From an uncultured Lachnospiraceae bacterium (lineage in GTDB: Bacteria > Bacillota > Clostridia > Lachnospirales > Lachnospiraceae): a stretch of 28,808 nucleotides of DNA. Positions 14,342 to 23,358 of the stretch are shown piece by piece. The notes under the pieces were generated by a model. It did not search any database. It was not told the origin of the DNA and was given only the letters and a program-made list of their open reading frames with translations. The translations under genes were made by a program, and so were the position numbers. Each line of letters starts with the position of its first letter. The stretch's first letter is position 1. The stretch lies in assembly GCA_934371505.1 (NCBI GenBank), contig CAKRNW010000017.1, positions 1 to 28,808 of the forward strand, in the 5' to 3' direction.

Positions 14342-16024
14342 CTATACGTTAAAGCAGCTTCCTCCTATAAACTCTCTGCAGATGGAATTCTGAGGGAGAT
14401 TGGTACTGTCAATTCCCAGGAAATATTCCAGAAATTTCAGCAATCGTTTTGCTTCAAAATACTCCGGTTCTTCCTTATCAATACAAAAGAGCAGCGGCTC
14501 TGCATATTGTTTTAATACAGCCAGTTCATAAATTAAAACAGAATTAAACATTGCGTCCGCACTTTCCTGATAAGGAAAGATATTTTCTTCCTCTCCCTTA
14601 CGCACCGATGGCCACATGGCGATAGTCTTCTTTGCCGAAGCCCCCCGTGTCCGTGCATCTCTCACCATGCGGCGAAGAAGCCGCCCATCTGTGGTAGAGA
14701 TTCGGTTGTGTGCATCAATGTTCAGACTGGTCAGGGCACTGATATAAATTTTGTATTTACTGTCATTGGGCAAAGCGTAGGACATTTTGTCATTCAATCC
14801 ATGAATTCCCTCAATGACCAGAACATCTTCTGCTCCAAGCTTCATAAAGCTGCCATGATACTCCCGCTGTCCCGTAAGGAAATTAAATTCCGGCATTTCC
14901 ACCGTCTTTCCGGCCAGGAGTTCACACATGTTCTGATTAAACAGTTCCACATCAATCGCTTCCAGACATTCGAAATTATAGTTTCCGTTTTCATCCAGAG
15001 GCGTGTTCTCACGGTTCACAAAATAATTGTCCAGTGCAATGGGATGGGGAACCATTCCCAAAGTCCGAAGCTGAATGGACAATCTGTGGGAAAATGTGGT
15101 CTTGCCCGAGGAAGAAGGGCCTGCAATCATAACAAACTTGACACCGCCACGCCTCACAATATCCTTGGCAATTTCACCGATTTTCCGTTCCTGCTCTGCT
15201 TCCTGAACCAGAATCAGATCTGCCAGATTTCCATGACAAACCCAATCATTTAAATCTCCCACGGTATTAATCCCATTATATTGGTTCCAGATGGTGGATT
15301 CCCGCAAAGTACGAAACAGGTTTTCCCTGGGCTCAAAAAACTCAATCTTATCCGGCTGTTTGGTATAAGGTAAAATCAACATCAGTCCGTCTTCGTAAGC
15401 AATCACGTTAAAATATTTCATATAGCCCGTATCCGGTAACATATAACCGTAATAATAGTCATAAAAGCCATCCAGGGAATATACATTGACAGAAGAACTG
15501 CGACGATATCGAAACAATTTTATCTTATCCGTCATTCCCTGCTTTTTAAACAGTTCCACCGCATCCTCAAGAGGGATGCTTTTCTTTTTGATCGGTATTC
15601 TCTGCTCCACCATCTCCGTCATCCGATGATTGATGCGATCCACAAACTCCTGCTTAATCTTAAAGTCTGCCTTTAAGCTGCAGAAACACCCCTGACCGAT
15701 GGCAAATTCCACTTTAATCTTTTCCACATGCTGTTCTTTCTCCAACACATCATACACTGCTTTGATCAGCATCATGGTTGCCGTTCGTTCATAAGTCTTA
15801 TGTCCGATTTCATCCTGTAAAGTCAGGAAAGAAACCGTACAATCCCGTTCCACCTTTTTGGTAAGCTCACAAATCTTGCCATTCACGATACACAATGCGA
15901 TCAGCCCATTGTATTTTTCCTGGAATTCATCGGCAATTTTCTCATAAGTCGTTCCTATTGCATAGGTTTTTTCAATTACCTCATCTGTCTTGATGGTTAC
16001 TTTTGCCATTTCATTTTGTGCCAT
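14342..16024 (-). CDS. TGS-domain nucleoside (uridine kinase-like) kinase
   Basis: The 560-residue protein joins a ThrRS-like N terminus to a P-loop kinase. Residues 1-65 resemble a TGS domain (VTIKTDEVIEKTYAIGTTYEKIADEF). About 70-200 resemble the editing (SAD) domain of threonyl-tRNA synthetase, but its HxxxH is not conserved (KTYERTATMM). The kinase part begins near residue 295 with Walker A GPSSSGKTT at about 301-309, followed by ALDNYFVNRENTP and the phosphate-acceptor region PEFNFLTGQREY typical of uridine kinase/phosphoribulokinase. The family is annotated as 'nucleoside kinase' and its substrate is unproven here. The ATG at 16024 follows AAAGGAAA. It lies 27 bases after trmK, so it is likely the last protein gene of the rpoD unit. 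Confidence 0.88.
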   Translation of the reverse strand: MAQNEMAKVTIKTDEVIEKTYAIGTTYEKIADEFQEKYNGLIALCIVNGKICELTKKVERDCTVSFLTLQDEIGHKTYERTATMMLIKAVYDVLEKEQHVEKIKVEFAIGQGCFCSLKADFKIKQEFVDRINHRMTEMVEQRIPIKKKSIPLEDAVELFKKQGMTDKIKLFRYRRSSSVNVYSLDGFYDYYYGYMLPDTGYMKYFNVIAYEDGLMLILPYTKQPDKIEFFEPRENLFRTLRESTIWNQYNGINTVGDLNDWVCHGNLADLILVQEAEQERKIGEIAKDIVRRGGVKFVMIAGPSSSGKTTFSHRLSIQLRTLGMVPHPIALDNYFVNRENTPLDENGNYNFECLEAIDVELFNQNMCELLAGKTVEMPEFNFLTGQREYHGSFMKLGAEDVLVIEGIHGLNDKMSYALPNDSKYKIYISALTSLNIDAHNRISTTDGRLLRRMVRDARTRGASAKKTIAMWPSVRKGEEENIFPYQESADAMFNSVLIYELAVLKQYAEPLLFCIDKEEPEYFEAKRLLKFLEYFLGIDSTNLPQNSICREFIGGSCFNV

Positions 16025-16051
16025 TATGTAGTTTCCTTTTCATAACATATG

Positions 16052-16792
16052 TTACAAATTATTGTGATATCCCATTTTTTCCAGGGCAGCCGTGCTGTCC
16101 TCCAGTTCCTGCCGGATCTGCTGCAGACGCAATTCCCTTCTTGCCTGTGCCCCCGGTGTTCCCACCGTTTTTTCCGATACCTGTCTTTGAATTTCCTGTT
16201 GAAGCTTTCTTTGCCAGATCAGGTACTGAAGCAGTGCCTCATTTTTATCTTTCAGCAGACAGGAGCCATATTTTTGAGACAGACACTGCCCCTGCTCTTC
16301 AGGAGGTATTCCCGGTTGAACCTTCATCATCGGGTAATATTTTCCCTCCTCGCATATCATGTTTTCCGCCACAATCACAAAACAGTGATCGTACAGCCAC
16401 CCTCTGAAAAATTTCAGATCCGACTGAGGCTGTAACACGAGTTCTTTCATCTGTTTTGCTGTTTCCAATCCGTTGGAAAGAATCTGTGCCATGAGTTTCC
16501 CACCCATTCCTGCACAGATCATCGCATCACACTCCCCAGGCTCTATCATGGAAAGTCCATCCGAGAGTCTGGTTTCTATGTACGCTTCCAGCCCCGCTTC
16601 CCGGATATGAATCTGAGCCTGGGATAACGGACCTTTTCGTACATCGGTTGCCAATGCTTTCCGGCTGATTCCCTGCTGGACCAGATAAATCGATACATAA
16701 CCGTGATCACACCCAACATCACACACACGCTGTCTGCCCGGCGTGACCATGGCAGCTACCGCCTGCATTCGCTTTGATAATACTATCTGCAT
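16052..16792 (-). CDS. trmK: tRNA (adenine22-N1)-methyltransferase
   Basis: TrmK methylates N1 of adenine 22 in tRNAs using S-adenosylmethionine. The 246-residue protein begins with the family pattern LSKRMQAVAAMV, followed by the SAM-binding motif CDVGCDHGY at about residues 24-32 and the ALATDVRKGPL and DAMICAGMGGKLM motifs. A helical C-terminal domain follows, as in known TrmK. It starts four bases after the rpoD stop, without a strong ribosome-binding site, which suggests translational coupling. In many Firmicutes trmK follows rpoD, and the next gene is often a Nif3-type protein. Here a kinase takes that place. Confidence 0.95.
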   Translation of the reverse strand: MQIVLSKRMQAVAAMVTPGRQRVCDVGCDHGYVSIYLVQQGISRKALATDVRKGPLSQAQIHIREAGLEAYIETRLSDGLSMIEPGECDAMICAGMGGKLMAQILSNGLETAKQMKELVLQPQSDLKFFRGWLYDHCFVIVAENMICEEGKYYPMMKVQPGIPPEEQGQCLSQKYGSCLLKDKNEALLQYLIWQRKLQQEIQRQVSEKTVGTPGAQARRELRLQQIRQELEDSTAALEKMGYHNNL

Positions 16793-16796
16793 GATC

Positions 16797-18026
16797 TTAA
16801 TCCAAATAATCTTTTAATTTACGGCTGCGGCTGGGATGGCGGAGTTTACGCAGTGCCTTCGCCTCAATCTGGCGGATGCGCTCACGGGTAACATTAAATT
16901 CCTTGCCTACCTCCTCCAAAGTACGGGCTCTGCCATCATCTAAGCCAAAACGGAGACGCAGTACCTTCTGCTCTCTCTCGGTAAGGGTTCCCAGAACTTC
17001 CACCAGCTGCTCTTTTAATAAAGTAAAGGCGGCTGCATCGGAGGGAACCGGTACATTATCATCCTGGATAAAGTCACCCAGGTGGCTGTCCTCCTCCTCA
17101 CCGATAGGGGTCTCTAAGGAAACCGGCTCCTGGCTGATTTTCAGGATTTCACGCACACGATCTACCGGCATGTTCATTTCTTCTGCAATTTCTTCCGGAG
17201 TTGGTTCACGACCTAACTCCTGGAGTAACTGACGGCTCACACGGATAAGCTTGTTGATGGTTTCCACCATGTGAACGGGAATCCGGATGGTTCTCGCCTG
17301 GTCTGCAATGGCACGGGTGATCGCCTGACGGATCCACCAGGTTGCATAGGTGGAGAACTTATAACCTTTACGGTAATCAAACTTTTCTACTGCTTTAATA
17401 AGTCCCAGGTTTCCTTCCTGAATCAGATCCAGAAACAGCATGCCGCGTCCCACATAGCGCTTTGCAATGCTGACTACCAGACGCAGGTTTGCCTCTGCCA
17501 GTTTCTTTTTGGAATCCTCTCCGATGTCTGCAATTTCCTGCTGCTCTTCTATCTGTTTATTAATTTCTGCCTTTTCTTCCTCCGAACAGTCCTCCAATGT
17601 CTTTTTCAGTTCCGCAATCTTTTCTGCTGCTTTCACCCCATCTTCCATTTTCTGCGCCAGTTCGATTTCTTCCTCGGCAGTGAGAAGAGGCACCTTACCG
17701 ATTTCCTTTAAGTACATACGAACCGGGTCTTCGATGCTGATGCCATCAGGAACAGAGAGGTCGATATTCTCCACATCTACCTCATCCTCCTCGGAGAGAA
17801 TGATCTCCTCATCCTCCACATCATCATCCTCATCCATAATCCGGAGCACATCAATTCCGCTCTGCTCCAAAACTTCAAGTACCTTGTCGAGCTGGTCATC
17901 TTCTAACGGCAGATCCGCAAAGAAATCCACAATCTCCTGATACTCCAAGACATTCTTTTTCTTTTTAGCAAGTGCCAGAAGTTCTTTCACTTTCTCCTGG
18001 TATCTCGCCATTGTGTTTTCATCCAT
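16797..18026 (-). CDS. rpoD: RNA polymerase primary sigma factor (sigma-70/SigA)
   Basis: This is the housekeeping sigma factor, 409 residues from the chosen start. It has region 1.2 (DPVRMYLKEIGKVPLLT), regions 2.1-2.4 with KGYKFSTYATWWIRQAITRA, region 3 (RIPVHMVETINKL) and region 4.2 with the helix-turn-helix (TLEEVGKEFNVTRERIRQIE). Between region 1.1 and 1.2 is a very acidic linker (DEDDDVEDEEII) of about 35 residues. The start is uncertain: ATG 18047 has no ribosome-binding site, ATG 18026 has GGATGG nine bases upstream, and ATG 18011 is also in frame. I choose 18026. The operon order dgt-dnaG-rpoD-trmK is the typical Clostridia arrangement. The dnaG-rpoD gap (91 bases) may hold a weak promoter, but none is convincing. 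Confidence 0.97.
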   Translation of the reverse strand: MDENTMARYQEKVKELLALAKKKKNVLEYQEIVDFFADLPLEDDQLDKVLEVLEQSGIDVLRIMDEDDDVEDEEIILSEEDEVDVENIDLSVPDGISIEDPVRMYLKEIGKVPLLTAEEEIELAQKMEDGVKAAEKIAELKKTLEDCSEEEKAEINKQIEEQQEIADIGEDSKKKLAEANLRLVVSIAKRYVGRGMLFLDLIQEGNLGLIKAVEKFDYRKGYKFSTYATWWIRQAITRAIADQARTIRIPVHMVETINKLIRVSRQLLQELGREPTPEEIAEEMNMPVDRVREILKISQEPVSLETPIGEEEDSHLGDFIQDDNVPVPSDAAAFTLLKEQLVEVLGTLTEREQKVLRLRFGLDDGRARTLEEVGKEFNVTRERIRQIEAKALRKLRHPSRSRKLKDYLD

Positions 18027-18117
18027 CTTTTGGTTCCATCCTTCCATTTTGTATTACTATTTTTACCTTTATTCTACGAAATATTCGATCTGTACCGGAA
18101 TGACTCCGTTTCCCTTG

Positions 18118-19887
18118 TTATTCCAGGGAAATTCTTGTTTTTCCCAGTTCTTCCAATGCTTTTTTCCCTTCGATTACTTTATTCAGAGCCTTCACATCCG
18201 CCCCCAGTCTGCTGCTGTAATACTCGTAGGAATCCTTTTTCACGCTGTATACAATATCATGAAACGCTTTCTCACGGTTCATTTCCTCAGATTGGGGAAG
18301 CTGCGTGTGAAAAAGTGCCGCTGCCTGTCTCTGCTGCTCCTCATCCGTAAACATATCTATGATTGCCGCAGGATGATAGGAGCCCGTTTCCAGATCTGCA
18401 AACAGCCGTTCTGCCACCTGGCTGTACAGAGGATCCGTAAAGTCTTTGGCTGAAATATATTTTTTGATTTTGTCATAAAGAGCCGGCTCATCCGCAATCC
18501 AGGTAATGAGAAGCCGTTGAGCCTTCTTCCGGCTCTCCTCCGGTGTATTCTTGGGCTGGACGCCGGACTTTGGACGCTCAATAGGCTTTGCAAGACCCGT
18601 CTGGGCAGCGTAGCTGATCACCAGTTTCTGCAGATTTTCCAGACCGATCTGGAATTTGTCTGCCACGGCAATGGTGTAGTTGTCCCGTTCCGCATCCTCC
18701 GAGAAACCACACAGTTTCTTCGCCACTTCCCGCTGGAATTTCGTCCGGGACTCCGGATCCTGCTGATCATATTCTCTCTGCAAAATCCGGATTTCGAACA
18801 GAAAACTGTTCTCCGCCTCATCAATCCGCTTCTGGAATTCCTCTGCCCCCAGATTTTTGATGAATTCGTCGGGATCTTTATAGGGCTGCATATTGATGAT
18901 TTTTCCGGTCAGTCCCACTTCCCGCAGGATGCCAATCGCTCTCAAAGCCGCGTTGACACCTGCGCCGTCGGAATCGTAGGCCAGATAAATATTCTCTGTG
19001 TACCGCCGCAGGATATTGGCTTGTCCCGATGTGAAAGCGGTTCCGAGAGAGGCCACCGCCTGGTTGAATCCGGCCTGATGCATGGCAATGACATCCATAT
19101 AGCCCTCACACAGAATAAAATTATTCTTGCGGGAGGTACGGGCAAAATTCAGTCCGTATAAATTCCTGCTTTTGTCAAAAATGGGTGTCTCAGGAGAGTT
19201 CAGGTATTTGGGTTTCCCATCTCCCATCACCCGGCCTCCGAAACCGATAACCCGGTGATTGCTGTCCTGGATCGGGAACATGACACGATTCCAGAACTTG
19301 TCATGCATGCCGAACCGTTCGTCAAAGGTGGCCAGTCCAGCCTCCGTCAGCAAATCATCCTTATAGCCTTTGGAATGGAGGTAATGCACCAGATCATCAC
19401 TGGTTTTGTTGGCATACCCTAGTCCAAACTGCTTCATGGTCTCTTCTGATAACTGTCTGTTCTTAAAATATTCATAGCCCGGTTTTCCCTGTGGGCTCCG
19501 CAGCTGAAAATAAAAATATTTTGCAGCTTCCCTGTTGACTTCTAAAAGCTGAGTTCTCCGGCTTTCCTTCTGGCGTGCCTCCTGAGAGAACTCCATCTCC
19601 GGCAGTTTCACGCCGGCCCGGTCAGCCAGGAATTTCAATGCCTCCGGGAAGGTATAATTTTCATATTCCATCACGAAGGTCAGCACATTTCCCCCTGCTC
19701 CACAGCCAAAACAATAATACATCTGTTTGGCCGGAGATACGGAGAAGGACGGAGATTTTTCGTTATGAAAAGGGCAAAGCCCGAAATAGTTGGCTCCCTT
19801 TTTCTGCATCCGCACATACCCGGAAACCACGTCCACAATATCGTTCCGGGCACGTACTTCCTCCACTAATTCTTCTGGATAGTACAT
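18118..19887 (-). CDS. dnaG: DNA primase
   Basis: DnaG makes the RNA primers for DNA replication. The 589-residue protein is complete. The CHC2 zinc motif has C38, H41, C59 and C62. The TOPRIM core shows LCEGYMDVIAMHQAGF (catalytic Glu, with Asp in DVIA) and the AYDSDGAG motif. The C-terminal third is a helicase-binding region. The start at 19887 lies 12 bases after the dgt stop and the two are surely co-transcribed. Nothing unusual is visible in the catalytic motifs. Confidence 0.97.
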   Translation of the reverse strand: MYYPEELVEEVRARNDIVDVVSGYVRMQKKGANYFGLCPFHNEKSPSFSVSPAKQMYYCFGCGAGGNVLTFVMEYENYTFPEALKFLADRAGVKLPEMEFSQEARQKESRRTQLLEVNREAAKYFYFQLRSPQGKPGYEYFKNRQLSEETMKQFGLGYANKTSDDLVHYLHSKGYKDDLLTEAGLATFDERFGMHDKFWNRVMFPIQDSNHRVIGFGGRVMGDGKPKYLNSPETPIFDKSRNLYGLNFARTSRKNNFILCEGYMDVIAMHQAGFNQAVASLGTAFTSGQANILRRYTENIYLAYDSDGAGVNAALRAIGILREVGLTGKIINMQPYKDPDEFIKNLGAEEFQKRIDEAENSFLFEIRILQREYDQQDPESRTKFQREVAKKLCGFSEDAERDNYTIAVADKFQIGLENLQKLVISYAAQTGLAKPIERPKSGVQPKNTPEESRKKAQRLLITWIADEPALYDKIKKYISAKDFTDPLYSQVAERLFADLETGSYHPAAIIDMFTDEEQQRQAAALFHTQLPQSEEMNREKAFHDIVYSVKKDSYEYYSSRLGADVKALNKVIEGKKALEELGKTRISLE

Positions 19888-19899
19888 CTTTTCACCTAT

Positions 19900-20904
19900 C
19901 TATCGATTCCAGGATTTGGGTATGTAAAGTTCTTCATAAAGAGCAATGGCATATCGGTCCGTCATGGACGCAATATAGTCACATACCACTTTTTCCAAGG
20001 GCTCACCCACGTTGATAAGCCTTTTATACTCATCCGGCAGTTTCTCCATATGACGCAGAAAATAGTCATATAACGTTACCACCAGCCGCTCTGCCTTGGT
20101 TTCTTCACTTTTTGCTTCTTTATTGGTGTAAACGCGTTCAAACATGAACTGACGCATCTTCATCATTGCTTCCCCTACCGGCTCCGACATCCGGATATCG
20201 TCCACGCCTGTAGAAGTGGTAATAATATCATGGATAAAACAATCCAGACGCTCACCGCAGTTGACTCCGATTACTTCCCGGATTTCCTTTGGTACATCGG
20301 ATTCCGTCAGAATTCCTCCCCGGATAGCATCATCCATATCGTGATGAATGTAAGCGATTTTATCGGACAGGCGCACAATTTTACCCTCCAGGGTACTGGG
20401 ATTGCCTTTCGTCTGATGATTCCGGATACCGTCCCGTACTTCCATGGTCAGGTTCATTCCCTGTCCGCTTTTCTCCAGGATGTCCACCGTACGCACACTC
20501 TGCTCGCTATGGTCAAAACCGTAGGGACAGACACCGTTCAACGCACGCTCTCCCGCATGTCCAAAGGGGGTATGTCCCAGATCGTGTCCCAGGGCGATTG
20601 CCTCCACCAGTTCTTCATTCAGCAGAAGAGCCTTGGCAATTGTGCGGGCGTTCTGGGAAACCTCAAGGGTGTGGGTCAGACGTGTCCGGTAATGATCTCC
20701 CTCCGGAGTCAGAAAGACCTGGGTTTTATCCTTCAGGCGCCGGAATGCCTTACAATGAATCACCCGGTCACGGTCACGCTGGAAAACCGTGCGGATGTCA
20801 CACTGCTCCTCCGGTTTCAGCCGTCCTTTTGAATTCTTGCTTAAGGTTGCATAGGGACTCAGGTGTTCCTCTTCCCATTGCTCCATAATTTCACGAATGG
20901 TCAA
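19900..20904 (-). CDS. dgt: Deoxyguanosinetriphosphate triphosphohydrolase-like protein
   Basis: This 334-residue HD-domain protein belongs to the dGTPase family, which splits dNTPs into nucleoside and triphosphate. The motifs are all present: TRLTHTLEVSQ (first His), GHDLGHTPFGHAGE (His-Asp) and GFDHSEQSVR. The N-terminal RTVFQRDRDRVIHCKAFRRLKDKTQVF is characteristic. The start is a TTG at 20904, preceded at a seven-base distance by a perfect AGGAGG (20912-20917). This gives a protein beginning MTIREIMEQ, the usual start of the clostridial family. The upstream in-frame TTG at 20922 lies before the ribosome-binding site and is rejected. It heads the dgt-dnaG-rpoD unit. Confidence 0.95.
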   Translation of the reverse strand: MTIREIMEQWEEEHLSPYATLSKNSKGRLKPEEQCDIRTVFQRDRDRVIHCKAFRRLKDKTQVFLTPEGDHYRTRLTHTLEVSQNARTIAKALLLNEELVEAIALGHDLGHTPFGHAGERALNGVCPYGFDHSEQSVRTVDILEKSGQGMNLTMEVRDGIRNHQTKGNPSTLEGKIVRLSDKIAYIHHDMDDAIRGGILTESDVPKEIREVIGVNCGERLDCFIHDIITTSTGVDDIRMSEPVGEAMMKMRQFMFERVYTNKEAKSEETKAERLVVTLYDYFLRHMEKLPDEYKRLINVGEPLEKVVCDYIASMTDRYAIALYEELYIPKSWNR

Positions 20905-21009
20905 AGCTCTTCCTCCTGTCAAAACACACGCTCACAATTTAAATATACGGTGTCTATACGGAAATTCCTTTTTTTCAGCATAAATTTTTCGAGAAAAAAT
21001 CATCTCTTT

Positions 21010-21906
21010 TTATCGACAGATGTCATAAATAAACTCTGCGTTTTTATCCATGGCCTCATTTGCCGTTTTCACCGGCACCATCTGGAATACATGCCACATT
21101 CCCTTAAACACATCCAGCTTCACGGAAACATTGGCATGAATCATGCGTTTATGCAGATTTAGAGAATCCGCCAAAAGAATTTCGTTATCACCTACTTGAA
21201 TATAGGTAGGGGGAAATCCCGTAAAATCTCCGAATAACGGAGAAATAAGCGGGTTTTCCAGATCCTGTCCCGGTGCATAATTGGTGATCATGGCAGCAAT
21301 ATAGTCCTTTGTCAAAACCGGATCCACATTTTTTCTGGTTTCATAGGTACGGCCACAGCAGGTAAGATCTGTCCAGGGCGATAATAGAACCAGTCCTCTC
21401 GGAAGCAGTCTCTCCTCCTGTTTCAGGCGGTGTACCAGACTCAATGCCAGATTTCCTCCGGCGGAATCTCCCGCAACGATCACATCCCTGGCTCCATATC
21501 CCAAAAGCATCAGATGGTTCCAGGCCCGCATGGCATCTTCTGTCGCTGCCGGGTAAGGATGTTCCGGTGCCAGGCGGTAGTCAAAGGCAAACACATCCAT
21601 GGAAGTGGAATTGGACAGTTTCTCCGTAATGCTTCTGGCGTACAGGCAGCTTCCCGTGGAATAACCACCGCCGTGACAATACAAAATCACATACTTTTTC
21701 ATGTGGGCGCGGTTGACGCTGATATATTCTCCGTGCATCTCACCCAACATTACATCTTTTATTAAAACATCATTTAAATTATTGCGAAGACTTGCCAACT
21801 GCTCCTGCGAGTGTCTCTGTTTCTCAATATCCGGGCTCTCCATCAGCCCATGCATCCTCTTGATGACCTGCATCAAATTCTGATTTCTTCTCTCTGAAAG
21901 TGCCAT
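21010..21906 (-). CDS. Alpha/beta hydrolase (hormone-sensitive-lipase-type esterase)
   Basis: The 298-residue protein has the HSL-family signatures: HGGG oxyanion motif at residues 78-81, GDSAGG with nucleophile Ser148, and a C-terminal Asp (VGDNEILLADS) and His (GMWHVFQM). DYRLAPEHPYPAA is the classic HSL segment. It should hydrolyse short-chain esters in the cytoplasm, as no signal peptide is visible. It is divergent from the acyltransferase gene, sharing a 140-bp promoter region. The start at 21906 (MALSERRNQN) is preceded by AGGAGG at a long 13-base distance. Upstream in-frame starts lie in the promoter region and are unlikely. It may deacylate products or substrates of the neighbouring acyltransferase. 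Confidence 0.9.
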   Translation of the reverse strand: MALSERRNQNLMQVIKRMHGLMESPDIEKQRHSQEQLASLRNNLNDVLIKDVMLGEMHGEYISVNRAHMKKYVILYCHGGGYSTGSCLYARSITEKLSNSTSMDVFAFDYRLAPEHPYPAATEDAMRAWNHLMLLGYGARDVIVAGDSAGGNLALSLVHRLKQEERLLPRGLVLLSPWTDLTCCGRTYETRKNVDPVLTKDYIAAMITNYAPGQDLENPLISPLFGDFTGFPPTYIQVGDNEILLADSLNLHKRMIHANVSVKLDVFKGMWHVFQMVPVKTANEAMDKNAEFIYDICR

Positions 21907-21940
21907 ACGAATTCTGTTTCCTCCTCTTCTTTGTTTTGCA

Positions 21941-21969
21941 TTGTCAAACGCTATGAATGTAAGTATAAT
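21941..21969 (+). promoter_or_regulatory. Strong sigma-A promoter of the acyltransferase/DUF6320 genes
   Basis: TTGTCA (21941-21946), a 17-base spacer and a perfect TATAAT (21964-21969). The predicted start is near 21976. On the other strand TATACT (21962-21967) with TTCATG (21985-21990), also spaced 17, may drive the hydrolase gene through overlapping sequence. Confidence 0.8.
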
Positions 21970-21973
21970 GTAA

Positions 21974-22011
21974 CTATTCAGAGCCATGAAATTTATGGAG
22001 GGTCTGAATAG
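21974..22011. promoter_or_regulatory. Inverted repeat at the shared promoter, possible operator or leader hairpin
   Basis: CTATTCAGA (21974-21982) and TCTGAATAG (22003-22011) are perfect inverse copies 20 bases apart. Inside them CCAT and ATGG form an inner pair. It begins at the transcription start of the acyltransferase gene and covers the -35 region of the possible opposite promoter. Confidence 0.55.
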
Positions 22012-22046
22012 ACAATATGTCAAAAATATAACTATGGGGGAGCACC

Positions 22047-23333
22047 ATGGCCAACATTAAAACTGAACATTCCGACTGGTACAAGCTGGATCTCTCCGCA
22101 ATCGTATATCCCACCTTACAACGACGGGACTTTTCCTCTGTCTATCGTCTGTCCGTCCTGTTAAAGGATGACATAGACCCTGAGCGGCTGCAGCAGGCAC
22201 TGGATTTGACTCTGAAACGATTTCCTACCTATAAAACCGCAATTCATAAAGGTCTGTTCTGGCGGTATCTGGAACCGAATCATCGTCCCGGTCCTTTCGT
22301 GCAGCCGGATATCCAAAATTTCTGTATGCCTATGCCCTTCAAGGCCGGAAACCGGTATCTGCTGCGGGTATACTATTTCGGGCGCAGGATTTCATTGGAA
22401 GCCCATCACAGTTTAGGAGACGGTACCGGAGGCATGTATGTCCTGCACACTTTAACGGCCACTTATCTCCGGCTTCTGGGACATCCTGTTTCCAACGGTG
22501 GCTTTGTTCTGGATATCAATGAGAAGCCGGATCCTGCCGAATGGGAAGATGCCTATATGAAATATGCCAACGCTCAGGTCCGTCCTCCCCGTATGGGTGA
22601 AAAAGCGTACCGTGTCCGCGGAACCAAAGAACCTTTCTATACTTTCAATATTATTGACGGCATTCTCTCCGTGCAGGAAGTTATGAATGTGGCAAAAAAT
22701 TATCATTGTACCATCACGGAATACCTGAACGCTGTTCTGCTCTATGCTCTTTTGCAGAAACAGTTAGGTGAATTTCATTACAAATTAAAGCCGGTAAAAA
22801 TTGCCATGCCGGTAAACTTACGCCGTTTCTTTCCTTCAAAGACACTGCGTAACTTTATCACCATGATTTATCCCGGAGTAGATCCCCGGCTAGGTGTTTA
22901 TTCTTTCGATGAAATCATTCAGCACGTACACAATTACATGCGTTATTCTATCAACGAGAAGTTTTTGAAAGGAGATATTACAACGAACGCCGCAACACAG
23001 CGGAATCCTTTCATTCGTATTGTGCCGCTTTTCGTAAAGGATATCGTCGTCCGGACCTTTTATACGAAAATCCAGGACAAAAACTCCTCGGCAGGCCTGA
23101 CCAATATGGGAGCTTTGAAAGTTCCGGAGGATATGCAGCCCTATATTGAACGGTTTGACATTTATATGGGGCAGCCCTTCTCCACCAGAACCAACTGCGC
23201 CATCGTCAGCTTCCAGGATGTACTCACCATCAATTTTGCCAGCAGTATCGCGGAAACGGATGTGGAGCGTCTGTTCTTCCAAAAGCTTGTACAGGATGGT
23301 ATTCATGTAAAAATAGAAAGTAACCGATCTTAA
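22047..23333 (+). CDS. HHxxxDG acyltransferase (alcohol acetyltransferase/condensation-domain type)
   Basis: This 428-residue protein has the active-site motif HHSLGDG at residues 120-126, the HHxxxDG signature shared by CoA-dependent acyltransferases and NRPS condensation domains. The first His-His and the Asp are preserved. The rest follows the alcohol-acetyltransferase-like pattern: N-terminal 'YKLDLSAIVYPTLQRRDFSSVYRLSVLL', a middle part with 'PVKIAMPVNLRRFFPSKTLRNF', and the C-terminal 'GQPFSTRTNCAIVSF'. No carrier or adenylation domain is nearby, so a stand-alone acyltransferase is likely. The acceptor is unknown. The start follows GGGGGAG by four bases. It is followed after 25 bases by the DUF6320 gene and is divergent from an esterase gene. 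Confidence 0.8.
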   Translation: MANIKTEHSDWYKLDLSAIVYPTLQRRDFSSVYRLSVLLKDDIDPERLQQALDLTLKRFPTYKTAIHKGLFWRYLEPNHRPGPFVQPDIQNFCMPMPFKAGNRYLLRVYYFGRRISLEAHHSLGDGTGGMYVLHTLTATYLRLLGHPVSNGGFVLDINEKPDPAEWEDAYMKYANAQVRPPRMGEKAYRVRGTKEPFYTFNIIDGILSVQEVMNVAKNYHCTITEYLNAVLLYALLQKQLGEFHYKLKPVKIAMPVNLRRFFPSKTLRNFITMIYPGVDPRLGVYSFDEIIQHVHNYMRYSINEKFLKGDITTNAATQRNPFIRIVPLFVKDIVVRTFYTKIQDKNSSAGLTNMGALKVPEDMQPYIERFDIYMGQPFSTRTNCAIVSFQDVLTINFASSIAETDVERLFFQKLVQDGIHVKIESNRS

Positions 23334-23358
23334 TATCGTTCAGAAAGGAATGAAACTT

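Noticed and set aside
20905..21009. Promoter of the dgt operon and a terminator for the hydrolase gene
   Set aside because: The stretch is A/T-rich with several half-matching boxes (for example TAGACA and TATATT) but none with correct spacing; the stem near 20990 is too short to call.
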